From NCBI RefSeq assembly GCF_004001065.1, contig NZ_BIML01000003.1:62001-126000 (forward strand): 64,000 nucleotides of DNA. Reading direction: 5' to 3'. Position numbers and translations under genes: made by a program. Source of the stretch: Paenibacillus xylaniclasticus. Lineage in GTDB: Bacteria > Bacillota > Bacilli > Paenibacillales > Paenibacillaceae. Shown in pieces: positions 33,653 to 43,177 of the stretch. Each line of letters begins with the position of its first letter. Within the stretch, counting starts at the first letter, position 1. The notes under the pieces are model-generated. The model was not told where the DNA came from. It saw only the letters and a program-made list of their open reading frames with translations, and did no database searches.

Positions 33653-35052
33653 ATCGAGACGGTAGATACCGGCGAGTTACCTGTTCCGGCCTTCGATCCA
33701 TCGAAATCACTGGCGAATGCCTTGCGGCGATGCTGCCGCCACCGGTACGTGCTGACGATGCCGCGCATATATTCATCCGTAATCATTCCAATATAAATTC
33801 CGATCAGCCCATATTCGAGCGGTATAGCTAAGAAGTAAGATAAACCAACAGCTGACGCCCACATAATAGGGAGTGAGTACAGCATCACCACACGGCTGTC
33901 ACCGATCGCACTGAGCGACTGACCAAGTGCCATATTAAGCATTTTGCCCGGCTGTAGGATCAAGTTCATCCACAGTAATGTCAGTGCGCTGTCAATGATT
34001 AGCTGATCTTCTGTAAACAAACCGAGCAGCTGATGCCGGAACAGCAGCATGAGCGCCGTATTCACCATTACAATGACGATTCCCCAGCCGACAACTTTAT
34101 ATGCATCATAATAAGCTTCCCTATATCGTCCTGCACCATAAAGATAGCTGATGCGAATCTGAACGCCCATTGCCAGCGACCAACCGAACAGGAAAGCGAA
34201 CGATTCGATCGTGTTCAAATAAGTTCTTGTCGCGAGCTCCTCTGCACCCATTGTTGCGATGATCGCATAAATGGTCAGCTGCGAGAATGTCCACGATGCA
34301 CCATTCATGCTGAGAGGCCAGCCAAGCTTAATGACTTCCTTCAGCAGCTGCTTATTGAACTTCAAATATTCGGGCAATCGAATTCGATCGCCAAAAGCGT
34401 GCGTGAACAGTCGAATTTGGAACAGCATCGCAACCCCTCGAGCAATGAGCATCGAGACACCGACGCCGTACAGCCCCCACTTCGGAAATCCGAACGCTCC
34501 AAATATAAAAGCATAGTTAAGCACAATATGTAAAATGTTCATACCGACCGCAATGAGCATCGGCGAACGGGTATCGCCGGTATTGCGTACGGCAGTGCTG
34601 AACGATAAGTTAAGCGCTGTAATAATCATGCCGCCGCCTACCATGGACATATACGTGTGCGCAAGCGGTCGAATATCAACAGGTACGTTCAACATCGCAA
34701 TAAACAAATCCGTACAGCTTGCCAGCAGGATCGATATGATAATACCGAGCGCTGCCGTTATCGTAACTGACATTACACCAATCTGCCTTGCCTCCATCTG
34801 TTTGTTCGCGCCAAGCTTCTGTGCAATTAGAATACCTGCTCCGCTGCACACAAGCGAGAACAATACGATTACTGCATTAAAAAATTGGTTCGCAATGCCA
34901 ACAACCGCTACCGCATCGTCCGAAATTCGGCTGACTTGAATCGTGTCCGCTGTTCCGAGCATGAATTGGAGCGTCATCTCAATCATTATCGGCCAAGTTA
35001 GCGCCCAGATGGAAATCGAACGCTCCGATAATGCTCCTTTTTGGTTACTCAT
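33649..35052 (-). CDS. MATE-family efflux transporter
   Basis: A 467-residue membrane protein with about 12 hydrophobic helices arranged as two similar halves, as in multidrug and toxin extrusion (Na+ or H+ antiport) proteins. The motif WPIMIEMTLQFMLGTADTIQVSRI in the first helices and TAVRNTGDTRSPMLIAVGMNILHIVLNY (near 155-185) are typical. The substrate is not predictable. ATG 35052 is preceded by AAAGGGGG at 10 bases; the 50 residues upstream in the open frame contain no ribosome binding site and are not family-like. It has its own promoter, and its stop codon is part of the glyQS -35 box. Confidence 0.88.
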   Translation of the reverse strand: MSNQKGALSERSISIWALTWPIMIEMTLQFMLGTADTIQVSRISDDAVAVVGIANQFFNAVIVLFSLVCSGAGILIAQKLGANKQMEARQIGVMSVTITAALGIIISILLASCTDLFIAMLNVPVDIRPLAHTYMSMVGGGMIITALNLSFSTAVRNTGDTRSPMLIAVGMNILHIVLNYAFIFGAFGFPKWGLYGVGVSMLIARGVAMLFQIRLFTHAFGDRIRLPEYLKFNKQLLKEVIKLGWPLSMNGASWTFSQLTIYAIIATMGAEELATRTYLNTIESFAFLFGWSLAMGVQIRISYLYGAGRYREAYYDAYKVVGWGIVIVMVNTALMLLFRHQLLGLFTEDQLIIDSALTLLWMNLILQPGKMLNMALGQSLSAIGDSRVVMLYSLPIMWASAVGLSYFLAIPLEYGLIGIYIGMITDEYMRGIVSTYRWRQHRRKAFASDFDGSKAGTGNSPVSTVSI

Positions 35053-35082
35053 GACGTCTGTGCCCCCTTTAACCTCCGGTTC

Positions 35083-35112
35083 ATTGTAAGTGCTGATGAA
35101 AAAAATCGTCAA
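35083..35112 (-). promoter_or_regulatory. Sigma-A-type promoter of the MATE gene
   Basis: On the minus strand TTGACG (35107-35112), 18 bp including a T-run, then TACAAT (35083-35088), about 30 bp before the ATG at 35052. Confidence 0.72.
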
Positions 35113-35165
35113 ACACCGTATCTGACCGTATCGAGCCATTACTGCCTTAGAATCCCGAAATATGC

Positions 35166-35195
35166 AAAAGGATGCCCGAAATAATCGAGCATCCC
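35166..35195 (-). terminator. Terminator after recO
   Basis: On the minus strand GGATGC-TCGA, loop TTATT, TCGG-GCATCC and TTTT. It lies 53 bp past the recO stop and closes the long yqfC-to-recO gene run. Confidence 0.8.
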
Positions 35196-35247
35196 TTCGC
35201 ATCGTCTTCGTATATCCGCTTTTTGCACAAAAAATTGGATTAATCCA

Positions 35248-36000
35248 TTAAAGATCGTATTTATCCAGTTGGTCCAGAAAGCTTCTTGACTTCAGTTGCA
35301 GACCAATATGAGCGTCCAACAAACGTCTCATTGCTTTCTTGACCTCCTGCTTCGTCTCATCCTTCAGCGACACGTTACCAAGACGCCAAAGGTCTAAACT
35401 ACGGAATAACCGAAGCACCTTTAGCGCCACTTCAGACAGCCGAATAGCATACGGATCACGATGCGAGCACCGTCTGCATAATACACCTCCGCTGCCAACG
35501 CTAAGCTGATATGGTGCATCCTGTGATTCGCATGAGACGCATTCATCGAGCTGCGGGTCATAACCGGCTCTTTGTAAAATCTTCATCTCGAACAGATGAC
35601 TGACGATTTGCGGGTCCTTCCCTGCCTCGAGTGATTCGAAACAAGCTTTCAGCTGAGCGTACAGGAACGGGTCCGCTTCATCATCCTGCAGCGTCCGATC
35701 CGTTAATTCAGCAGCATATGAAGCATAGGCCGCTAAGTCAAGCTGCTCGCGCAGCAAATGATGTGAAGCTAAAATTTCACCGTGATTCAGCGTGCCAAGC
35801 CCCCCGCCGCCGCCTCTGAAAAAAATAAACTCCCCGTATGTAAACGGCTGGGCAAGCGAGCCGTATCGGCTGCGGGCTTTTTTTGCGCCGCGGATGATAA
35901 CGCCGACCTTGCTGCCGCCCTCCGTCAGCAGGGTAACGATTTTGTTACCTTCCCCGTAATCCATACTTCGAATGATGATGGCGCAGGTTCGGTGTAGCAT
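35248..36000 (-). CDS. recO: DNA repair protein RecO
   Basis: Acts with RecF/RecR to load RecA on gaps and anneals complementary strands. The 250-residue protein has an N-terminal OB fold (CAIIIRSMDYGEGNKIVTLLTEGGSKVGVIIRGAKKARSR), a helical C-terminal domain, and a zinc site formed by CVSC and CRRC (near 178-203). Length is normal. It begins 72 bp after yqzL. GGGAG lies ahead of the ATG. This order era-yqzL-recO is usual in Bacillales. Confidence 0.95.
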   Translation of the reverse strand: MLHRTCAIIIRSMDYGEGNKIVTLLTEGGSKVGVIIRGAKKARSRYGSLAQPFTYGEFIFFRGGGGGLGTLNHGEILASHHLLREQLDLAAYASYAAELTDRTLQDDEADPFLYAQLKACFESLEAGKDPQIVSHLFEMKILQRAGYDPQLDECVSCESQDAPYQLSVGSGGVLCRRCSHRDPYAIRLSEVALKVLRLFRSLDLWRLGNVSLKDETKQEVKKAMRRLLDAHIGLQLKSRSFLDQLDKYDL

Positions 36001-36071
36001 CCCCTATCTTCTCCCATCGCAGGCAATCGCCCTGCGCCAGTTCAGCCGCCGCCAACGACTTCCGCCGTCAC

Positions 36072-36233
36072 CTAAACAGGAGGGGTCACCGCTTCCTCGC
36101 TGTTATCTCCGGTCTCAAGCGAAGCGGTGTCCTCCGCCGCCTCGCTCTCGCTGATCTGGTGCATTTCCTTGTAGAGCAAAAACGCGTCAACGCTCCCGGT
36201 CAACGCAAAATACTTCCACGAAAAATCTCGCAT
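36072..36233 (-). CDS. yqzL: YqzL-family small protein
   Basis: A 53-residue protein between era and recO, below the usual length cut-off for gene calling. It begins MRDFSWKYFALTGSVDAFLLYKE, which is the YqzL pattern as I remember it. The rest is acidic and low in complexity (ESEAAEDTASLETGDNSEEA). AAAGGGTGA lies seven bases before ATG 36233. The function of YqzL is unknown. The acidic tail is longer than the core family region. Confidence 0.85.
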   Translation of the reverse strand: MRDFSWKYFALTGSVDAFLLYKEMHQISESEAAEDTASLETGDNSEEAVTPPV

Positions 36234-36373
36234 TCCGTATTCACCCTTTCCGCCCTGTCAGAAATCGCTTAACACTGCCTGACAACTATAGCTTGCGAAA
36301 AAGAGGGAATACCTATCCTTGTTAAAAACCGTTAAATCATTTGCGATCGCTTCGTTATCTCACAACGAACCGG

Positions 36374-37303
36374 TTAATCGTTCTGGAAGCCGAGATCCTT
36401 CAACACACGTTCTTGATTACGCCAGTCCTTCTTCACCTTCACCCACAGCTCCAGAAAAGTGCGGGAACCGAGCAGCGCCTCGATATCACGCCGGGCCTGC
36501 TTGCCGACCTCCTTCAGCATCGCACCCTGCTTGCCGATAATGATCCCCTTCTGCGAATCGCGTTCGACGAAGATGACTGCGCCGATATAGACGACGCCAT
36601 TGTCCTGCACTCGCATGTCCTCGATTGCTACGGCGATGGAATGCGGTACCTCTTCGCGTGTCATATGCAAAATTTTCTCACGGATCAGCTCCGCACAGAC
36701 GAACTGCTCCGGATGGTCGGTAATCTGATCGGCCGGATAGTACTGCGGACCTTCCGGCAAATATTTGCCAATTTGGGTCAGCAGCGTATCTACGTTATTC
36801 CCCTGCAGCGCGCTGATCGGTACGATCTCTGCGAACTCATACAAATCCTTGTACTGCGTAATAATTTTGAGCAGCTCTTCTGGATGAATCTTATCGATCT
36901 TGTTCATGACGAGAAACACGGGCGTATTTTTAACTTTTTTCAGCTGCTCGATAATAAACCGGTCGCCCCCGCCCAGCCCTTCCGATACGTCAATAAGGAA
37001 CAGAGCCGCCTCCACTTCGTCGAGCGCGCTGACGGCCGACTTTACCATGAAGTTGCCCAGCTTGGACTGCGGCTTATGGATGCCCGGTGTATCGAGAAAG
37101 ACAATCTGCATATCGTCCTTCGTGTAGACACCGTGAATTTTGTTGCGGGTCGTCTGCGGCTTGTCCGACATGATGGCAATTTTCTGACCGATAATATGAT
37201 TCATCAGAGTCGACTTTCCGACATTCGGCCGGCCGACTATAGCTACGAAGCCGGAATGAAATTTACGTTTGCTCGTATGGTCATTGTTATTCATAAGTTT
37301 CAT
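36374..37303 (-). CDS. era: GTPase Era
   Basis: An essential GTPase that binds the 3' end of 16S rRNA during 30S maturation. The 309-residue protein has G1 [10 protein letters not shown] (near 24-33), G2 [10 protein letters not shown]3 DTPGIHKP (near 72) and G4 NKID (near 134). It ends in a KH domain with [20 protein letters not shown]-like sequence ([15 protein letters not shown]), which contacts RNA. It lies 17 bp after cdd. The long plus-strand frame across the same region (36341-37339) is its antisense shadow. Confidence 0.97.
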   Translation of the reverse strand: MKLMNNNDHTSKRKFHSGFVAIVGRPNVGKSTLMNHIIGQKIAIMSDKPQTTRNKIHGVYTKDDMQIVFLDTPGIHKPQSKLGNFMVKSAVSALDEVEAALFLIDVSEGLGGGDRFIIEQLKKVKNTPVFLVMNKIDKIHPEELLKIITQYKDLYEFAEIVPISALQGNNVDTLLTQIGKYLPEGPQYYPADQITDHPEQFVCAELIREKILHMTREEVPHSIAVAIEDMRVQDNGVVYIGAVIFVERDSQKGIIIGKQGAMLKEVGKQARRDIEALLGSRTFLELWVKVKKDWRNQERVLKDLGFQND

Positions 37304-37319
37304 CTACTCGTTATCCCTT

Positions 37320-37775
37320 CTACCCTTCATCAACCTTAGCTTGTTGATCATTGTTCAAATCCGCTGACGTAAAAGCGCCAGGCAGCAGCTGACCGACGGA
37401 CATCACGACGATATCGCCTTGCAAATTGCCCATAACGACCGGCATATCTGGTCCGCCTAGCTCCATTAAAACTTGACGGCACACACCGCAAGGGGCAATT
37501 GGCCCTGACGTGTCGCCGATCACGGCAATCGCCTGAAACGTTCCAGGCTCACAGCCATCCGCTATTGCCCGGAACAAGGCGGTCCGTTCCGCACAATTCG
37601 TCGGGCCATACGCTGCATTCTCGACATTACAGCCATAATGAATCCGACCTTCGCGGTCAAGCAGCGCCGCTCCGACTTTGAAACGGGAATACGGCACGTA
37701 TGCCCGCTTCCGGGCTTCCCGCGCCGCATTCATTAAACTATCCCACTTTGCGAAACTACCTGCTGTATCGCTCAT
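37320..37775 (-). CDS. cdd: Cytidine deaminase
   Basis: Deaminates cytidine and deoxycytidine to uridine forms for pyrimidine salvage. The 151-residue homotetrameric-type enzyme shows YVPYSRFKVGAALL (26-39), the catalytic NVENAAYGPTNCAERTA (near 50-66, zinc cysteine and glutamate) and PCGVCRQVL (near 94-102, two zinc cysteines). A tail of about 15 residues (LNNDQQAKVDEG) exceeds the usual length. It sits between dgkA and era, as in Bacillus. Confidence 0.96.
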   Translation of the reverse strand: MSDTAGSFAKWDSLMNAAREARKRAYVPYSRFKVGAALLDREGRIHYGCNVENAAYGPTNCAERTALFRAIADGCEPGTFQAIAVIGDTSGPIAPCGVCRQVLMELGGPDMPVVMGNLQGDIVVMSVGQLLPGAFTSADLNNDQQAKVDEG

Positions 37776-37832
37776 GCCATCTCGCTCCCTTGACTAGACT
37801 ACATGATCCCATTAGAGCAGCACGCTTTATAA

Positions 37833-38195
37833 CTAACCGAACAATTTATCCCATAAGGGAGGGCCAAGCAATAGCAAGCCGATCGCTGCAGCAAACACTG
37901 CCGCAATAAGAACAGCGCCGGCCGCTGTATCCTTAGCCGCCTTGGCAAGCGGATGCCGCTCCGGTCCGATCCGATCGATTGTAAGCTCGATGGCCGTGTT
38001 AACCATTTCGAGCGATATAACAAGCGCCATTGCCAATAGAAGCAACGCCCACTCGACCGGCTTTATTTCTAGCCACGCCGCAGCCACAGCAACAAGTATA
38101 GCCGCGATAAGATGGACCTTCATATGCCTTTGCGTCCGAAATGCGTATCGAAAACCTTCTACTGCATATTGAAAGCTTTTGAATTCCTCCCGCAT
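37833..38195 (-). CDS. dgkA: Diacylglycerol kinase family protein (undecaprenol kinase type)
   Basis: A 120-residue membrane kinase with three transmembrane helices. Family motifs: ALLLLAMALVISLEMVNTAIE (active-site region with the conserved glutamate and asparagine) and KAAKDTAAGAVL. In Gram-positive bacteria this family phosphorylates undecaprenol for cell-wall lipid carrier recycling; that specificity is inferred. The stop of ybeY shares one base with its ATG region (38195), so translation is coupled. Confidence 0.92.
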   Translation of the reverse strand: MREEFKSFQYAVEGFRYAFRTQRHMKVHLIAAILVAVAAAWLEIKPVEWALLLLAMALVISLEMVNTAIELTIDRIGPERHPLAKAAKDTAAGAVLIAAVFAAAIGLLLLGPPLWDKLFG

Positions 38196-38692
38196 TAGCG
38201 AGGCAAGCCCGCCTTCTGCAGGACAGCCTCTTGCTTTGCCGTCATGACTGCTTCGCTCTCGGCATCCTGATGATCGTACCCGATCAGATGAAGGAAGCCA
38301 TGGACGAACAGAAATCCGATTTCACGCTCCAGCGAATGTCCATACTCCTCGCTCTGCTGCTTGGCGCGTTCGGTTGAAATGATAATATCGCCAAGCATGC
38401 CTGAGAACGGATCAGGCTCTTCCTCCGATTCAACCTCAAATACGATCTCCGGCTCTTCTTCACCGTCTTCCTGCATAGCGAAAGACAAGACGTCCGTTGG
38501 CCGATCTATATTGCGGAATTCACGGTTCAGCCGATGAATCTCCTCATCGTCGACGAACGTCAGCGATACCTCACCCTCCGTCAAGCCTTCCTGCTCGCCT
38601 GCAATACGCAGCAATTGCTCAAGGCGTGAAATCCATGCATCTGGAATTTCTATCTTCGATTGCTCATTGCTCCAATCTAACACTAAGCTCAT
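38195..38692 (-). CDS. ybeY: Endoribonuclease YbeY (rRNA maturation factor)
   Basis: A zinc-dependent RNase needed for 16S rRNA 3' processing and ribosome quality control. The 165-residue protein has VDDEEIHRLNREFRNIDRPTDVLSFAM (near 49-75) and the metal site HGFLHLIGYDHQD (near 130-142), with three histidines. An insert of acidic residues (DGEEEPEIVFEVESEEEPDPF) between the two is longer than in Escherichia coli. It overlaps pgpH by 4 bp (ATGA) and dgkA by one base. Confidence 0.96.
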   Translation of the reverse strand: MSLVLDWSNEQSKIEIPDAWISRLEQLLRIAGEQEGLTEGEVSLTFVDDEEIHRLNREFRNIDRPTDVLSFAMQEDGEEEPEIVFEVESEEEPDPFSGMLGDIIISTERAKQQSEEYGHSLEREIGFLFVHGFLHLIGYDHQDAESEAVMTAKQEAVLQKAGLPR

Positions 38693-40932
38693 GCAAGCCG
38701 CTCCTTCGGTTTGACATCGTCTGGGTACTCAATGCGCGAATGGAAAATACCGATAACGGCTTCCTTCAACGTCTGCGCGATTTTATCTAATTCCTTCATC
38801 GTCAGATCGCATTCATTGAATTGATTATCGTCCAGACGGTCTTTAATTATCTTGTGAATCATCGTCTCTATTTGCTCTACTGTCGGCTTCCGTAAGCTTC
38901 GAACAGCTGCTTCCACACAATCGGCAATGCCGACAATTGCCGCTTCCTTCGACTGCGCCTTCGGCCCTGGGTATCGGAAATCGTCCGCTGTAAAGTCCGG
39001 CTCAATCCCCTGCTCTTCCGCCTGCTTCAGCGCCTTATGATAGAAAAACTTCAAAAAAGTCGTTCCGTGATGCTGCTCGGCAATGTCTCGAATCGGACGT
39101 GGAATATTATATCCACGAAGCATCTCGACCCCATCCCGGGCATGTGCAACGATGATCGATTTGCTCAGCTTCGGCTCAATAAAATCGTGCGGATTCTCAA
39201 TATTCGTCTGATTCTCGATGAAATAGTCCGGCCGCTTCGTCTTCCCAATATCGTGATAGAACGAACCGACCCGGCAGAGTAGACCATCTGCCCCGATCGC
39301 TTCCGCGGCTGCCTCCGACAAATTACCGACCATCACGCTATGATGGTACGTCCCCGGCGTCTCCGTCAGCAGCTTACGCAGCAGCGGATGATTCGGGCTG
39401 GACAGCTCTACTAGCTTGAGCGTCGATAAGATACCGAACGTAATTTCAAAGAACGGCATTATACCGATGACGAGCACTGCTGTAATCAAGCCGCTGGCGA
39501 ATGCAGCGCCAGTCGAATAAATGAGCTGCGTCTGGTCGATTTTCTCGTCCAGTAATTGCAGCGCGAGCACCGATAGCGAGCCAAACAGGCTTGCCATGAT
39601 GCCAGCTTTCAATATGGTTGAGCGCTGGCTCGCACGGTGAACCGCGAAGATCGCGGAGAACGAAACGACAGCGAACACAAATCCGTAGCTGAAGTCGAAC
39701 AAGCTGTCTCGTCCCGTATTGAAAATAATACTGCCCGAGATCGCGAACAAGAATGAGCTGACGATCGCCACTTGCATGTCCAGCAGCAGCGCGATTAGCA
39801 TCGTTCCTGTTGCCACTGGCGTCAAGTAACCGACGTATGCCGTAGCCGCTGACTGCGGCAAGTTGACGATCTGCATCATAATCATATTTATGAAGAAAAT
39901 AAGGAGCAGCATGAGCAGCTGAGGATTGCCGTACTTCGCCTTCGCACCGCTAATTCCGCCTGACTGCGCCAAGTAGCTAAACAACACGACGACGAACAAT
40001 ACGGACAGCAGCAGCGTTCCAAGCTGCGGCCAATACGTCCTTCTATCCTGCAGCAAGCCGGCATTCTCGAGCAGCTCATACTTTTCCTGTGTAATCAACT
40101 CTCCTTTGGCAACGATGACGTCGCCTTCAGAAATTACGACGCGTGCAGTATTCTCTCGTGCTAACGCCCTTGCATCGTTCGTCGCTTCCTTATCATAGAA
40201 CTTGTTCGGCATGATCGCAAAACGAGCCAGCTCCTGCACAATTTCACGCGCCGTTCGGTTCGTCAGCGTGCTTGCATTGACAAGCTCGGCCACACGAGTA
40301 CGCGCAGTCTCCGCATCGCGCAGCTGCTCACTCATCAGCTTTCGCACCGATTCCTTTGCGACCGTGCGCATCTCGGACAGCTGTTCCTGCGACAGCTTCG
40401 GAATTTTATAGAATGTCTCTTCGGGTATCGAATAATTCTGTCCCTTCGCAGAGCTTAACATCTCGTCCAGTAAAGTATCGTTATATGTACCGCCGCCCCG
40501 GTTCGATTTCGCGAACTGCTCCAAATAAGCATCATATTTGCGCGGAATTTCAGTGCGGTAGATTTGAATCTTCTCTTCCATCGTGACATCGTTATCTTGA
40601 TTCAGCTGATCCATCCGCGTAAAGATCTGGTCGACCAGCTGATCGCCGCGCAGCGGAACATAGGTATAGATGTCCTCCACGGCTTCGGCTGCCTTCTCCT
40701 GAGCCTGTAACGTAGCTTTATCGTCGAATATTTGCTTGGGCGCTTCGATCGTCTTCTCACTTACCGCACCCTTCTTCACGTCATAGGTTTGCGGAACGAG
40801 ATAAGGAGACAGGTTCAAATAAAACAGCAGCATGAACAGAAGAAGCAGCGCGTAGCGTACGCCCGCGCTTTGCTTCCAGCCCTTTGTCACAATCGCCTCT
40901 TGGCCTTGTCGGTTATTCTTAGTCCGGTTCAT
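38689..40932 (-). CDS. pgpH: Membrane HD-domain phosphodiesterase PgpH (YqfF)
   Basis: Hydrolyses cyclic di-AMP to pApA. The 747-residue protein has an N-terminal helix (27-46), a large external 7TM-HD extracellular domain (about 50-300), a seven-helix membrane part (about 310-500) and a cytoplasmic HD domain. HD residues are in TYHHSVMVGNLSEAAAEAIG (near 527) and SFYHDIGKTKRPDYF (near 555), later HARDGVEML and EQHHGT. Adjacent to phoH on one side and ybeY on the other, as in Bacillus. No cyclic-di-AMP synthase gene is in the window. Confidence 0.95.
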   Translation of the reverse strand: MNRTKNNRQGQEAIVTKGWKQSAGVRYALLLLFMLLFYLNLSPYLVPQTYDVKKGAVSEKTIEAPKQIFDDKATLQAQEKAAEAVEDIYTYVPLRGDQLVDQIFTRMDQLNQDNDVTMEEKIQIYRTEIPRKYDAYLEQFAKSNRGGGTYNDTLLDEMLSSAKGQNYSIPEETFYKIPKLSQEQLSEMRTVAKESVRKLMSEQLRDAETARTRVAELVNASTLTNRTAREIVQELARFAIMPNKFYDKEATNDARALARENTARVVISEGDVIVAKGELITQEKYELLENAGLLQDRRTYWPQLGTLLLSVLFVVVLFSYLAQSGGISGAKAKYGNPQLLMLLLIFFINMIMMQIVNLPQSAATAYVGYLTPVATGTMLIALLLDMQVAIVSSFLFAISGSIIFNTGRDSLFDFSYGFVFAVVSFSAIFAVHRASQRSTILKAGIMASLFGSLSVLALQLLDEKIDQTQLIYSTGAAFASGLITAVLVIGIMPFFEITFGILSTLKLVELSSPNHPLLRKLLTETPGTYHHSVMVGNLSEAAAEAIGADGLLCRVGSFYHDIGKTKRPDYFIENQTNIENPHDFIEPKLSKSIIVAHARDGVEMLRGYNIPRPIRDIAEQHHGTTFLKFFYHKALKQAEEQGIEPDFTADDFRYPGPKAQSKEAAIVGIADCVEAAVRSLRKPTVEQIETMIHKIIKDRLDDNQFNECDLTMKELDKIAQTLKEAVIGIFHSRIEYPDDVKPKERLA

Positions 40933-40949
40933 GCAGCGTACAATCCTCT

Positions 40950-41921
40950 CTATGCTTGGTTTTCCGCGTCTTGGTTGTAAGCCGTAATAATCTTCTGTAC
41001 CAAGGTATGACGTACGACATCCTGCTCCGAGAAGGAAATGAACCCAATTTCTTCGATGCCTTGCAATATACGTGTGGCTTCAATTAATCCACTCTTCTTG
41101 CCCCGCGGCAGGTCGATCTGCGTAACGTCACCCGTCACAACCATCTTCGAGCCGAAACCAAGACGGGTTAAAAACATCTTCATCTGCTCCGGCGTCGTAT
41201 TCTGAGCCTCGTCCAAAATAATAAACGAATCATCGAGCGTACGTCCGCGCATATAAGCAAGCGGAGCGACTTCAATCATACCGCGCTCGAACAGCTTCGT
41301 CGTCTGCTCCAGCCCCAGCACGTCATGCAGCGCATCGTACAAAGGACGCAAATACGGATCGACCTTCTCCTGCAAATCGCCAGGCAGAAAGCCAAGATTT
41401 TCACCCGCTTCTACGGCCGGACGCGTCAGCATAATCCGCTTGACAGCGCCTTCCTTAAGCGCTGCGACGGCCAGCACGACGGCCAGATACGTCTTGCCTG
41501 TGCCCGCCGGACCGACACCGAATACGATGTCCTTCTTCTTAATGGTCTGAATATAATGCCGTTGTCCAATCGTCTTGACGCGAATCGGTTTGCCTTTATA
41601 CGTCGTTGTAATCGTGTACGTCAGCAAATCAAGCAGCTGATCTGCCTGCAGCTGCCGCGCAAGCTCTAGAGCATACGTTACATCCCGCTCCGTCGGCGTA
41701 AATCCGCCGCGAATAAGCTGCAAAAGCACGCTGAACAGCTGCTCCAGCGACTCCACCTCACCGGGATCGCCCGTAATCACGATCTCCGCATCGCGGGATT
41801 GAATCGATGCGCTCATTTGACCTTCGATCAGCCGCAAATACCGGTCCTGTGGACCGAATACCGCAAGCCCTTCCGCTGCGTTACGCAGCGTCAACTTCAA
41901 CGTCTTCGTCTCATTGTGCAA
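40950..41921 (-). CDS. phoH: PhoH family ATPase (single domain)
   Basis: A 323-residue protein with an N-terminal KH-like part (about 1-100) and the PhoH ATPase core with P-loop GPAGTGKTYLAVVLA (near 137) and Walker B IILDEAQNTT (near 233). Other elements are LTRPAVEAGENLGFLPGDLQEKVDPYLRPLYDAL and TGDVTQIDLP. It is thought to act in RNA metabolism; exact role unclear. The start is TTG 41921, 11 bases after the AAGGAG that overlaps the yqfD end. The neighbours yqfD and pgpH are conserved in spore formers. Confidence 0.93.
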   Translation of the reverse strand: MHNETKTLKLTLRNAAEGLAVFGPQDRYLRLIEGQMSASIQSRDAEIVITGDPGEVESLEQLFSVLLQLIRGGFTPTERDVTYALELARQLQADQLLDLLTYTITTTYKGKPIRVKTIGQRHYIQTIKKKDIVFGVGPAGTGKTYLAVVLAVAALKEGAVKRIMLTRPAVEAGENLGFLPGDLQEKVDPYLRPLYDALHDVLGLEQTTKLFERGMIEVAPLAYMRGRTLDDSFIILDEAQNTTPEQMKMFLTRLGFGSKMVVTGDVTQIDLPRGKKSGLIEATRILQGIEEIGFISFSEQDVVRHTLVQKIITAYNQDAENQA

Positions 41922-41927
41922 ATAGAC

Positions 41928-43106
41928 TCATTCTCCTTGCGTACTAACTAATGGCATTTCGGTTACGATCGATTGCTCTACTTCTAAAAGTACTTTCAAA
42001 TAAACTTTACCATTGTCCGTCTTTTCATGCAAAAGTTTTTCCGCTAGCACGACCGCATCCGCGCCCGCTTTGGTCATTAAATCCGCTTTAGCCTGCTGGA
42101 TTCCTTTAATTATCGCTTCCTCTTTAGTCAGCGTTCGTTCGTCCTGCCTAACCTCCAGCACCGTTTCTTTCAATCGGCCAATCGGCAGGCGCAGACCGCG
42201 CCATGACGCCCTCTCTTCCCGCTGGACGACCTCGAACGATGCATAACGGCTGCCTCCGAAGCCGCTGACCTGCAGCGCTCTGCCGCCAATAACAATATTC
42301 CATTTAATTTTTGACTCTCCTGTATATACTTTAACCTTTTCCGACAAAGGAGAAACGACTTGATACTCATGCCAGACGATGCCGCGCACTTCTCCCTTGG
42401 CAGCAATCGTCTGCATATTCGTCTCATTACCCAGCGTGCCCGATATTAAAATGTCACCCTTCTGAACGCGCATATTCCGTTTCACGACCGGACGCCCTGC
42501 TTCTGCTTGAATTTCTGTGATGACCGCATCGGCTGAAGCAATCAAATGACGTGGGCTCAGGGCAGGCCCCCGGTCCGGCTTCGTAGACTCGACAACGTTA
42601 ATGATGATAGACGTGCCTTTCTTTTTTACGCCGACCCATGCCGCATCCGGCAGCCGTGCAGCTATTCGCTTGGCAAGCACAGCCGGGTCCTCTAGCTTGA
42701 ACGACCACTGCAGATGATGAATGCCTTCCGCCTTCGCTGCCTGCAGTATTTGCTCATCCGACAACCGAATATTACCCGTTACTTGCACCGACCAGACCAG
42801 CGATGACAGCAGATACAATCCGACAAAGAAAATGATCATGCCTACACCGAAGAAGACACGGCGGCGGAACTTAACGATCCAGAACGGCAGCCCTTCCCTT
42901 CCAGTCACATGGATGCGGCAGCTTGTCCGCTTCAGATAAGGACGCAGACGAAAGAAATGACGTACTGTCGTATCGAACTCAAGCTCGCCCCCGCTTCCCC
43001 GGCGAATCGACCATAGCTCAACGCCGCCATGCAGCGCCCGATTCACGAACGCCTCAGGATCGCCGCCGCGCGCCCTTACCGTTACGATCCCTCTCATCCA
43101 CTGCAT
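41928..43106 (-). CDS. yqfD: Sporulation protein YqfD
   Basis: A 392-residue membrane protein of the YqfD family, made in the mother cell during sporulation. A soluble N-terminal domain (about 1-75, GIVTVRARGGDPEAFVNRALHGGVELW) is followed by one transmembrane helix (about 88-108) and a large external domain. That domain includes WVGVKKKGTSIIINVVE and SPRHLIASADAVITEIQAEAGRPVVKRNMRVQKGDILISG, of the FtsQ/stage IV protein kind. ATG 43106 is the in-frame start with AAAGGGA at proper spacing; the 21 codons upstream are unlikely to be translated. It lies 71 bp after yqfC and 6 bp before phoH. Confidence 0.9.
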   Translation of the reverse strand: MQWMRGIVTVRARGGDPEAFVNRALHGGVELWSIRRGSGGELEFDTTVRHFFRLRPYLKRTSCRIHVTGREGLPFWIVKFRRRVFFGVGMIIFFVGLYLLSSLVWSVQVTGNIRLSDEQILQAAKAEGIHHLQWSFKLEDPAVLAKRIAARLPDAAWVGVKKKGTSIIINVVESTKPDRGPALSPRHLIASADAVITEIQAEAGRPVVKRNMRVQKGDILISGTLGNETNMQTIAAKGEVRGIVWHEYQVVSPLSEKVKVYTGESKIKWNIVIGGRALQVSGFGGSRYASFEVVQREERASWRGLRLPIGRLKETVLEVRQDERTLTKEEAIIKGIQQAKADLMTKAGADAVVLAEKLLHEKTDNGKVYLKVLLEVEQSIVTEMPLVSTQGE

Positions 43107-43177
43107 CCAGGTCCCTTTCACGATCGATCCGCTCCTTTCATGGCCTGTCCGCCCGCGGCGCAATTGCACCGCCCGCC

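Noticed and set aside
36341-37339. 332-codon plus-strand ORF
   Set aside because: It is antisense to era in a region of clearly constrained coding; it has no family-like motif and no ribosome binding site.
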